DNA of 64,000 nucleotides, taken from the NCBI RefSeq assembly GCF_903166585.1, contig NZ_CAESCM010000004.1, positions 1 through 64,000 of the forward strand. The letters are read 5' to 3'. Under the pieces are notes generated by a model that did not search any database, was not told the DNA's origin, and worked only from the letters and a program-made list of their open reading frames with translations. This document shows positions 26,844-34,458 of this stretch, in pieces; the first letter of the stretch is position 1; each line of letters begins with the position of its first letter. The stretch is from Pedobacter ghigonis. GTDB taxonomy: Bacteria; Bacteroidota; Bacteroidia; Sphingobacteriales; Sphingobacteriaceae. The position numbers were made by a program, and so were the translations under genes.

Positions 26844-27886
26844 AAGGTTATATGTTTTATATCAACCTGAGCTTTTTCAAAATCTTCATGCTTGCCTACA
26901 TCCAGCCAATAGCCTGCAAAAGGATATGAAATCACCTTAAAGTTGTTTTTTATAAGGCTCTCCATTAAGTCTGTAGCATTAAAGAAAGTATTGTTCGGGA
27001 TGTTTTGCAGCACTTTCTTTTTCATCAGATAAATGCCTCCATTAGAGTAATAAGTATAGGTAGGTTTTTCTTTAAAACTTTTTACCTGCCTGTGGTTAGT
27101 TTCAAGAACAGCATAAGGGATACTCACTTGATAAGGAATACTTAGCACGGCAAGGTCTGCGTCTTCTTCTATAAACTCTAAAAAAAACTGTTCATAATCT
27201 ATATTGGTCAAAAGGTCAGAATTGGTCACCAGTATATAATCGTGTTTAAAATTCTTTATTTTTGAAACCGCTCCAATTGTTCCAAGAGGTTCATCTTCCC
27301 AAATATATTCAATTTCAACATTCTTATTTTTACCTTGTCCAAAATGTTCTTCAATCTGTTTTCCAAGGTATTTGATACAAACCCAGAAATCATCAATGCC
27401 ATATAAAGCCAAGCGATCCAGATTATGTTCCATAATAGCTTTGTCCCCCACTTTTAAAAGAGGTTTTGGAACTGTATCTGTAAGTGGCTGCAGCCTTTGT
27501 CCTCTACCACCTGCCATAATTACAGCATCTACAGGAAGATAAGATCTTATATTCCTAAAGTTAATTATATTTACAACTTTATGATTCTCATCAACTACAG
27601 GCAATATCCTAAAATCCCCTTTTCTATATTCTATTATCTTTTTTATATCGTTCTCACCTTTTGTAATATATCTGGGATTCTTTTGAATGATCTCATCAAC
27701 AATACTATCAGTACTGATTCCTTTTATCAGTCCCCTTCTTACATCACCATCAGTAAGTGCACCCAAAAGTTTGTCCTCTGCATCCACAACAAACAGTATA
27801 GCATCATGTGATAACATCTCCAATACTATCAATGCTTGCTTTACTGTACTCCCCAAAGGGATTAAATGGTCACTATATACCCTCAT
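26840..27886 (-). CDS. ptmE: CBS-domain sugar-1-phosphate nucleotidyltransferase (PtmE-like)
   Basis: 348 residues. Two CBS motifs (about 1-115: HDAILFVVDAEDKLLGALTDGD cited by position, then FRILPVVDENHKVVNIINFR) are fused to a nucleotidyltransferase domain beginning AVIMAGGRGQRL (about 119) with VPKPLL at about 138. The same architecture is found in Campylobacter PtmE, which makes GDP-GlcN/GDP-GlcNAc for legionaminic acid. This suggests that the pathway here uses GDP-linked intermediates. CBS pairs often bind adenine nucleotides, so the entry step may be allosterically controlled. It overlaps legG by 14 bp. Confidence 0.82.
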   Translation of the reverse strand: MRVYSDHLIPLGSTVKQALIVLEMLSHDAILFVVDAEDKLLGALTDGDVRRGLIKGISTDSIVDEIIQKNPRYITKGENDIKKIIEYRKGDFRILPVVDENHKVVNIINFRNIRSYLPVDAVIMAGGRGQRLQPLTDTVPKPLLKVGDKAIMEHNLDRLALYGIDDFWVCIKYLGKQIEEHFGQGKNKNVEIEYIWEDEPLGTIGAVSKIKNFKHDYILVTNSDLLTNIDYEQFFLEFIEEDADLAVLSIPYQVSIPYAVLETNHRQVKSFKEKPTYTYYSNGGIYLMKKKVLQNIPNNTFFNATDLMESLIKNNFKVISYPFAGYWLDVGKHEDFEKAQVDIKHITL

Positions 27887-28985
27887 AGAACTTTTTTATA
27901 ATATTAATTATAACACTTACAGCACCACTTTTATAATACACATTATTTCCATTATAGTTCCCTTTAGCCATTGCATTTTGTATTGTGTCATAAAGTGCAT
28001 CTTCATTAAATGGACTATTTAGAATATTAAGGCTCTGAGCGCGCCCCTTCTGCCTGTCGCCTACATTCACTACATATTTTCCAAAAGAAGCTGCTTCGAT
28101 AATTCCGCTTGAAGTATTTCCTAGTAGTATTTTAGCATAATACATTGCCGAAAAATAATTGGCTTTACCAAAATTTTCTATCAGTAAAATCCTCTCCGGC
28201 ATTTCTTCTTTTAATTTTATAATCTCTTCCCTGAATATCGAGCCGAGGGTATCTGCATTAGGCATCGTTATAACTAAAAACATCTCTTCAGCTATTTTAG
28301 CCATTGCCTTTTTCATGATTCTTGCATAGATAAGGTTATCTGCAGGTGAAACAGTTTCCGGATGAAAAGTCACAAGCGCATACCCTTCATCCGGAATAGC
28401 AAATTTATCAAAGAAAGCCCTTTTCTCTATGGGCTTGAAAGAAGGCATATTATCAAGGCTCAGCGAGCCTACACTATAAATGCCGTAATTACTGTCCAAT
28501 AAATTAATTATTTTTTCTTTAAAGTTGTCTGCTGCTGTAAAGTGAAGAACAGATGCTAAAGTAATCTGATGCCGGTAAATATTATCTATTGCCCCCAAGG
28601 TTGTTTCTCCTCCGTGGATATGGCCAAATTTTACCCCAAAGGGTATACCTGCCTGCACGGCAGCACTCATTTCAAATCTGTCTCCCAGACATAAAACCAA
28701 GTCATATTTATGTACTGCCCAAAAGTCAGCAAATTTCAGGACAGTAAGTCCGTAGGATGTTGTTATTGATTGTTCATCATCATTTGATACAAGTGATGAT
28801 ACTTTATGAATACATCCATATCCATCTTTTATTATATCGTCTATAGTATACCCATGGCTTTTTGATAGATGCGTGCCAAAAGCAATTATTTCTAAAGAAA
28901 AAAAACTATCTGCTTTTAATTTCTCTAAAAGTGGGAGATAAATTCCATAATCAGCTCTTGAGCTTGTTAGTACACCTAATCTCAT
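27873..28985 (-). CDS. legG: Hydrolysing NDP-sugar 2-epimerase (LegG/NeuC family)
   Basis: 370 residues with a GT-B-like fold. LTSSRADYGIYLPLL at the N-terminus, LGDRFEM (about 100-106), GHIHGGE (about 121-127) and the C-terminal GNTSSGIIEAASFG (about 293-306) are family signatures. It removes GDP (or UDP) from the 2,4-diamino-trideoxyhexose and inverts C2, giving the free mannose-configured sugar used by LegI. It overlaps legI by 4 bp and ptmE by 14 bp. Confidence 0.88.
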   Translation of the reverse strand: MRLGVLTSSRADYGIYLPLLEKLKADSFFSLEIIAFGTHLSKSHGYTIDDIIKDGYGCIHKVSSLVSNDDEQSITTSYGLTVLKFADFWAVHKYDLVLCLGDRFEMSAAVQAGIPFGVKFGHIHGGETTLGAIDNIYRHQITLASVLHFTAADNFKEKIINLLDSNYGIYSVGSLSLDNMPSFKPIEKRAFFDKFAIPDEGYALVTFHPETVSPADNLIYARIMKKAMAKIAEEMFLVITMPNADTLGSIFREEIIKLKEEMPERILLIENFGKANYFSAMYYAKILLGNTSSGIIEAASFGKYVVNVGDRQKGRAQSLNILNSPFNEDALYDTIQNAMAKGNYNGNNVYYKSGAVSVIINIIKKFYEGI

Positions 28986-30007
28986 ATGATATCCGTCAAC
29001 AATAATTTATCAAATTTATTTTTATCAACGGTTAACTTTCTGCCTACAACATTATTCCATTCCATAGGAGATATACCATCACCCGGCCTCAGTGCTATTA
29101 TATCATTATCAGTAATAATATGACCTTTAGGCAAATCATTATTTAGATGTATGCTTTTGCGAGCTATAGCTATATTTTTCAATTCACTTTCACTTGGCTC
29201 TTTTATCCCGTTGCCGCCAATTGCCAGCTCAATATTGCGAATAGCTTTGACCATCTGTATTAATTCACCAGGCTCAAGTGAGGCGACATGGTCAGGTCCC
29301 GGCAATGTACGGTCAAGCGTAAAATGTTTTTCAATAATTACAGCACCCATAGCTACTGCAGCGATGGGAATTTCTATTCCTAATGTGTGGTCAGAATAAC
29401 CAACTTCCACACCAAAATCTTTCTTAATAGACAGCATTGCCTTTAAGTTCACATCTTTCATAGGAGTAGGATATTCAGTATTACAATGCAATATTGATAT
29501 TTTATCTTTTGTAAGCCCGTATTCAGTCAGAACATCTGTAGCTTGTTTAATATCAGATTCTGCACACATTCCAGTAGATAAAATAACAGGTTTTCCAAAA
29601 GAGGCCACAGCTCTTAGGTAGGGGAAATTTGTTACCTCACCGCTGGGAATTTTAAATAATGGAAGTCCAAGGTCATTAAGATAATACAGTCCATCGACAT
29701 CAAAAGCTGTAGAAAAAAAATGTATTCCTTTTTCTTTACAATACTTAATCAGTTCTATATGATTCTCATGGCTTAATTCAAGCTTTTTAAGCATATTAAA
29801 TTGAGAATCATCGCCATCACCTATGTTCTTATTTTGATACTCTGCCTTTTTCGCATTAGGACTAACAAGTTTCTCTGCTACAAAGGACTGGAATTTAATA
29901 TAATCAACTCCAGCAACAACAGCAGCATCAATAAGCTGTTTTGCCATATTCATATCGCCATTGTGATTTACCCCTGCCTCGGCAATAATTATTGTATGCT
30001 TTATCAT
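28982..30007 (-). CDS. legI: Nonulosonic acid synthase (LegI/NeuB family)
   Basis: 341 residues. The TIM-barrel NeuB domain shows IIAEAGVNHNGD (about 6-17), KFQSF (about 38-42), FFSTAFD, KIPSGE (about 118-123) and GYSDHT (about 204-209). The C-terminal SAF (antifreeze-like) domain, about 280-341, caps the neighbouring subunit's active site. It condenses the 2,4-diacylamido hexose with phosphoenolpyruvate. It overlaps the formyltransferase gene by 4 bp at its start and legG by 4 bp. Confidence 0.9.
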   Translation of the reverse strand: MIKHTIIIAEAGVNHNGDMNMAKQLIDAAVVAGVDYIKFQSFVAEKLVSPNAKKAEYQNKNIGDGDDSQFNMLKKLELSHENHIELIKYCKEKGIHFFSTAFDVDGLYYLNDLGLPLFKIPSGEVTNFPYLRAVASFGKPVILSTGMCAESDIKQATDVLTEYGLTKDKISILHCNTEYPTPMKDVNLKAMLSIKKDFGVEVGYSDHTLGIEIPIAAVAMGAVIIEKHFTLDRTLPGPDHVASLEPGELIQMVKAIRNIELAIGGNGIKEPSESELKNIAIARKSIHLNNDLPKGHIITDNDIIALRPGDGISPMEWNNVVGRKLTVDKNKFDKLLLTDII

Positions 30008-30900
30008 AAACCTAATTTATCTCCAACTTTTAATGTAGCTTCAGATTCTATTTCTAATATTTCAAGAAAATTATCAGCCGTCTTAACTAAAAAGCCTTGT
30101 TCTGTTTTTGCTAAAAGCTGTCCATTTGTACCGATATAACATGGAGCATTTTTAACTATTCTTGCTCTGTTGATTTTAACCTCATTGCCTCTTATATTTG
30201 TAGTAGCCATAGGCCCTGGTTTATCTATTGATCGTACGAAATTGAAAATGGCCCTAGATGTTTGATTCCAGTTAATAATCTCATCTCCAGCCCCCCTCCT
30301 TCCGCAATAAAAGCCTATCGGATGAATTGTATTTTGTACAATTCTTTTAGAGGTGCCATTCTGTATTTCCTTTATTGCATCGTACAAAATATTCGCGCAC
30401 TCAGTATAAGCTATGTTTAAAAGTGAACTATAAGTATCTTCATCGCTAATCGTATAGCTTCTTTGCAAAAGGATATCTCCAGTATCTATTCCTTCATCAA
30501 CATAATGAACAGTTATTCCAAATTCCTTTTCATCGTTAATTAATGCCCAATTTAGAATATTTCTTCCTCGATAAAATGGCAGCTTGCCCGCGTGGCAATT
30601 GATTACTCCGAATTTTGGCACCTTAAGTATAGTAGATCTGAAGATTTGGTTAAAGCTCATTGAAACTAACAAATCTAACTTGTAAGAATTTGCCTTAACA
30701 ATAAATTCTTCTGTATTTATTTTAACAGGAAATAGATAATCAATATTATATTTTTCAGCAAATTCCTTTAATGTGCTATCATTTGTATCTGAACGTGGTA
30801 CTATAAAAGCTATTTCTATAGTTTCATCACTAATCAATTTCTCAAACGCTAAATGAGACCAAGGCCCATCAGCTAAATATCCTATTTTTATTTTTTCCAT
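30004..30900 (-). CDS. Sugar N-formyltransferase (Fmt-like)
   Basis: 298 residues. A formyl-transferase Rossmann domain with the catalytic set Asn101, His103 (INCHAGKLP) and Asp139 (DEGIDTGDI) that uses N10-formyl-tetrahydrofolate, followed by a C-terminal beta domain like that of methionyl-tRNA formyltransferase. Relatives in O-antigen loci formylate 4-amino sugars. It is embedded between legC and legI (3-bp gap and 4-bp overlap), at the very step where LegH would N-acetylate the 4-amino group. It should therefore give a 4-formamido intermediate, and a 7-N-formyl nonulosonic acid. Confidence 0.82.
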   Translation of the reverse strand: MEKIKIGYLADGPWSHLAFEKLISDETIEIAFIVPRSDTNDSTLKEFAEKYNIDYLFPVKINTEEFIVKANSYKLDLLVSMSFNQIFRSTILKVPKFGVINCHAGKLPFYRGRNILNWALINDEKEFGITVHYVDEGIDTGDILLQRSYTISDEDTYSSLLNIAYTECANILYDAIKEIQNGTSKRIVQNTIHPIGFYCGRRGAGDEIINWNQTSRAIFNFVRSIDKPGPMATTNIRGNEVKINRARIVKNAPCYIGTNGQLLAKTEQGFLVKTADNFLEILEIESEATLKVGDKLGL

Positions 30901-30903
30901 TAA

Positions 30904-32070
30904 TTACTTCAAATTATTTATCGCCTGCAATCTTACCCCACTAGGTATATTAACTAGGCGATCTGCAACGAAAATACTATTTATAAGACTATCCGTTTGG
31001 CAATCTTTAAACATAGGCAATCGATTCAGTAATTCCCATACTGGTCTGGTCATTATCCCATTTGCATTTGTAAATTCCAAAAACTTATTTCTATGGTTCA
31101 GGTCTTCTAAAAGAATTGCATTAAGCCAGTAGTTAGCCTTTGAGTCTACAGGTTCGTTAATAAAAGAGATATTTGAACCGTTAAAAAACCCTTTATATAG
31201 CGAAGCAAGATTTCTTTTGTTTTCAACAAATAGGTCTAGTTGTTCTAATTGAGCGCACGCTAAAGCCGCATTTAAATTCGGCATTCGATAATTGTAGCCT
31301 ATTTGATCATGTACGAATTCCCATCTATGGGGCACTTTGGCTTGGGTAGTTAAGTGCTTTGCTTTTTTTGCAATGGCCTCATCATCTGTGACTAATGCAC
31401 CTCCGCCACCGCAAGTAACTGTTTTATTTCCATTGAAGCTAAATACGCCTACCTTCCCAAAAACACCAGTATGTTTACCTTTGTAATGACTACCTAATGA
31501 CTCGGCTGCATCCTCAACTAAATCAATTTTCCATTGCTTACAAATCGCTGCTATTTCATCAATTTTACATGGAAGTCCAAAAGTATGCATAGGTACACAA
31601 GCGGCAATCCGTTTACCAGTTACCTTATTATAGCTACCATCGGCTCGCAATTCTGCATTTCCTTCTAAAAAGTTCCTTAAGGCTGTAGGCGACATCCCTA
31701 ATGTTTCTTTATCTATATCAATAAAAACAGGTGTTGCACCAATGTATGAAATAGCATTTGCAGTTGCAATAAAAGTCAAGGCCTGTGAGAGCACTTCATC
31801 ATCTCTTTCAACGTCAACAAGCAATAAGCCTAAATGTAAGGCATTAGTACCATTTACAATAGCTATGGCATACTTGGCTCCCGTAATTTTTGTCATCATT
31901 TCTTCGAAGCGATTGACATAAACTCCAACTGAAGAAACAAAAGTAGAGTCTATAGCATCTAAAACATATTTACGCTCATTTCCTATAAATACAGGTTCGT
32001 GCAAGGAAACAAAGTCTTTATCAGGGTATTGTTCTTTTACAAAATCAACGATTTTCTGAAATCTCTCCAT
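30904..32070 (-). CDS. legC: LegC-type PLP aminotransferase
   Basis: 388 residues of the DegT/DnrJ/EryC1 fold-type I family. VNGTNALHL (about 72-80), VEDAAESLG (about 185-193, Asp for the PLP ring nitrogen) and SFNGNKTVTCGGGG with the PLP lysine Lys216. FVSSVGVYVNRFE near residue 45 is typical of the LegC subgroup, which aminates C4 of the 4-keto-6-deoxy HexNAc nucleotide with glutamate. It sits 3 bp after legB. Confidence 0.9.
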   Translation of the reverse strand: MERFQKIVDFVKEQYPDKDFVSLHEPVFIGNERKYVLDAIDSTFVSSVGVYVNRFEEMMTKITGAKYAIAIVNGTNALHLGLLLVDVERDDEVLSQALTFIATANAISYIGATPVFIDIDKETLGMSPTALRNFLEGNAELRADGSYNKVTGKRIAACVPMHTFGLPCKIDEIAAICKQWKIDLVEDAAESLGSHYKGKHTGVFGKVGVFSFNGNKTVTCGGGGALVTDDEAIAKKAKHLTTQAKVPHRWEFVHDQIGYNYRMPNLNAALACAQLEQLDLFVENKRNLASLYKGFFNGSNISFINEPVDSKANYWLNAILLEDLNHRNKFLEFTNANGIMTRPVWELLNRLPMFKDCQTDSLINSIFVADRLVNIPSGVRLQAINNLK

Positions 32071-32073
32071 CTC

Positions 32074-33261
32074 TTACATTTTTGCGTCTAAATATTTCCC
32101 AGTTTCCTTGTGTCCAAAATCAGGAATCATTTGGTGGAATAAGTTAATTATTTGATCTTTGGACCATTTCTTTTCGGCCTTGTAGCTTGAAATAGTAGTT
32201 GCAAAATTGTTTAGTTTATCATTATCAAAATGAAGTTCATTTTTAATGATTCCCAAATTCTCGAATTTTGCTATATCCAAAACTTCATTTGAAGTAAAAA
32301 ATTCTTCAAAATCTTTTTCTCCTGTGGTATCACTAGCGGTGAATAAACAAGGCCATTTTTTGTCTTGTGGTAATGTACTCATCAATGCTCTTGCTTCTTC
32401 TTCAGTTTCACAGAGATAAGGCTCATAGCCCAACTCTTTCAAGTATTTAACCGCGATATCAGCAAAAGTAATTAAATGCAGCTCTTCACTTAACTTGGGA
32501 AAAAAAACATCTCTATTTTCCCCAAAAATACATGACATTAAACATAATTCACCAGATTCTTTGGGAATAACGAAATACCTTTTAATGTCATTTGGAGCTA
32601 CGATGGGTTGTTTTTTTTGAATTCGCTGATTAAATCCATGTAATAAAGAACCATCTGAAAATGCCACATTAGCAAAGCGAGCTGTAGATATGACGATTTT
32701 CTCACTTTTGCGCATTAAAAACATCTCCATGATCCGTTTTGATGCCCCCATCATGTTTACTGGATTAGCAGCCTTATCTGTTGAAACGCAAAAATATTTC
32801 TTAACGCCTTTTGCTATAGATTGATCGATGGTCTTAACTGTATTGAATACATTCACATCAATCATTCTCATTAAGGTAAACGGGTCCTTTTCACTTCGCA
32901 CATGCTTCAATGCAGATAAATTAAGTACATAGTCAAACTCACCATCTGCTTCAATAAAGGCATCATATTCTATAGATCCAATGTCTAAAGCAAAAGTTTG
33001 AAAATCACCCTCCATATAGCCAAATGAGCTCCTGATATCTCTTACCAGCTCAACCATATTATTTTCACTGATATCTACAACATGAAGCTTTAATGGATTT
33101 CTTTTAAATATTTCCTTGGTTACAGCCTGTCCGATAGAACCTGCTCCACCCAAAACCAAGAATTTAGATTGTGACACTTTTTCATTAAGGGCCATTGCGT
33201 GTTGAGCAATATCAACCTCAAACAATTCTTTTTCACGTCCTATTAAGTTAAGAATATTCAT
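32074..33261 (-). CDS. legB: LegB-type NDP-GlcNAc 4,6-dehydratase
   Basis: 395 residues. The SDR domain shows LGGAGSIGQ (about 38-45), NLSALKHVRSE (about 112) and STDKAANPVNMMGASKR (about 160-176), with Met in the place of Tyr, as in inverting and retaining HexNAc 4,6-dehydratases. There are no N-terminal membrane helices, unlike the CapD-like protein of this locus, which marks it as the soluble LegB type. The C-terminal 110 residues are specific to LegB. It opens the nonulosonic block, 6 bp after the Wzz-like gene. Confidence 0.88.
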   Translation of the reverse strand: MNILNLIGREKELFEVDIAQHAMALNEKVSQSKFLVLGGAGSIGQAVTKEIFKRNPLKLHVVDISENNMVELVRDIRSSFGYMEGDFQTFALDIGSIEYDAFIEADGEFDYVLNLSALKHVRSEKDPFTLMRMIDVNVFNTVKTIDQSIAKGVKKYFCVSTDKAANPVNMMGASKRIMEMFLMRKSEKIVISTARFANVAFSDGSLLHGFNQRIQKKQPIVAPNDIKRYFVIPKESGELCLMSCIFGENRDVFFPKLSEELHLITFADIAVKYLKELGYEPYLCETEEEARALMSTLPQDKKWPCLFTASDTTGEKDFEEFFTSNEVLDIAKFENLGIIKNELHFDNDKLNNFATTISSYKAEKKWSKDQIINLFHQMIPDFGHKETGKYLDAKM

Positions 33262-33267
33262 AGATTT

Positions 33268-34368
33268 TTAAGCGAGAATTATTTTAAGCATTCTACGTAA
33301 GATTAAGTAAATACAAACCAAAATTCCCCCAATAAGTCCACCAAAAATAATTCCTTTCGATTTACCAAATTGCTCTTTGGTAAGTGGATAAATTGGTGAA
33401 TCGACAAGTTGGATTAATGGTGTTTCTTTGAGTAATGACATTCGCGTCATTTCCAAATTCTTAATCAACTCACTCAGCACCGCTTTATTTGTTTCTGCAG
33501 TATATTGAGACCGTTGCACTGGAACCATACGTTGCACTTGCCTAGTAGGGTTTAAGTTTGGTGTAGCATCAGTAATTGCTACTGCGGTAAAAATTGCACC
33601 ATTCATAATTGCCCTAACAGAATCTGTTTTTTCTTTCAGAATAGTTACATTTTCTAATGATTTTTTAGTCTTTGTATTTTTGTAGAACTCATTAACGGTT
33701 TTAACGATTTGATTATTGAATTCTTTAGAAAACACTTCCACTCGAGATTTAACATCAACCCGAATAATACTTAGTTCTTTATCAGGTTTTGATACCTTTA
33801 AGTAATTTTTATTGATGTCATCAACAATATTAGCTAAGATACTATCCTTTTCTCTAGAAAGTGTTGACAAACCAAGTGTATTGTTATCTTTTGTTGTAAA
33901 CTGAATGTTCTTTAGTTTAGGATTCACATCCCAATTTTTTCTTAACTTATTAAATCCAATGTAATCATTAACTAGCATTCGTTGTTTCCCATCTCTTATT
34001 ATTGGGGAAAGAAGTGCCCTTTGAATCATAGTTCTTGATTTATAAAGTTCTATGATATTATTTCCTTGAAATATCCCACTTCCGCCACCACCTAAATCTA
34101 TACCAGCCGCCGATGCCAAGCCTGCTAAATTACTTAATCCACCTCCACCTTTTTCATCTTCTAGTACAAAGGTAGTAGTTGCGGTATATATCGGTTTTTT
34201 AATAGTTGCATACAAGAAACCTAAAGCTCCCCCCAATAATCCGAATGATAAAATGATTATCCATTTAGATAAAAGGTATTGCCACCATTCACGGATTTTA
34301 AGGATAAGTTCCTTTAGTGAAAGTTCATCACTATCTGCATCTTTATATTGTTGACTTTCTGTTGTCAT
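33268..34368 (-). CDS. Wzz-type chain-length / polysaccharide co-polymerase
   Basis: 366 residues. Two membrane helices (about 36-56 and 340-358) flank a periplasmic coiled domain, and a Pro/Gly-rich second helix (PIYPLTKEQFGKSKG before it) is standard for Wzz/FepE/Wzc N-domains. No kinase domain or C-terminal tyrosine cluster follows, so it is not a Wzc-type BY-kinase. A Gly-rich insert (EKGGGG, DLGGGGSG, about 77-105) replaces part of the usual first periplasmic segment, common in Bacteroidota. It lies between wza and legB. Confidence 0.85.
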   Translation of the reverse strand: MTTESQQYKDADSDELSLKELILKIREWWQYLLSKWIIILSFGLLGGALGFLYATIKKPIYTATTTFVLEDEKGGGGLSNLAGLASAAGIDLGGGGSGIFQGNNIIELYKSRTMIQRALLSPIIRDGKQRMLVNDYIGFNKLRKNWDVNPKLKNIQFTTKDNNTLGLSTLSREKDSILANIVDDINKNYLKVSKPDKELSIIRVDVKSRVEVFSKEFNNQIVKTVNEFYKNTKTKKSLENVTILKEKTDSVRAIMNGAIFTAVAITDATPNLNPTRQVQRMVPVQRSQYTAETNKAVLSELIKNLEMTRMSLLKETPLIQLVDSPIYPLTKEQFGKSKGIIFGGLIGGILVCIYLILRRMLKIILA

Positions 34369-34407
34369 TATTTTATTAGTACCTTATTTAATAGATTGCC
34401 ACGGCTC

Positions 34408-34452
34408 ACCCCCTCCCAGGCCTCGCTATGGCGATCCTTCCTGGGGAGGGTT
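34408..34452. repeat. GC-rich palindromic (REP-like) element
   Basis: ACCCCCTCCCAGG (34408-34420) and CCTGGGGAGGG (34441-34450 with the preceding CCTT) form an imperfect outer stem with one bulge; the middle contains TCGC-tatg-GCGA, a second small stem. The GC-rich cruciform stands out in AT-rich surroundings between wzz and wza. It looks like one copy of an interspersed element, but other copies cannot be checked here. It could also attenuate transcription into wzz. Confidence 0.5.
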
Positions 34453-34458
34453 AAAGCT

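Noticed and set aside
30285-30305. Six-C run within the formyltransferase gene as a contingency tract
   Set aside because: Six bases are too short for frequent slippage and occur in several other genes.
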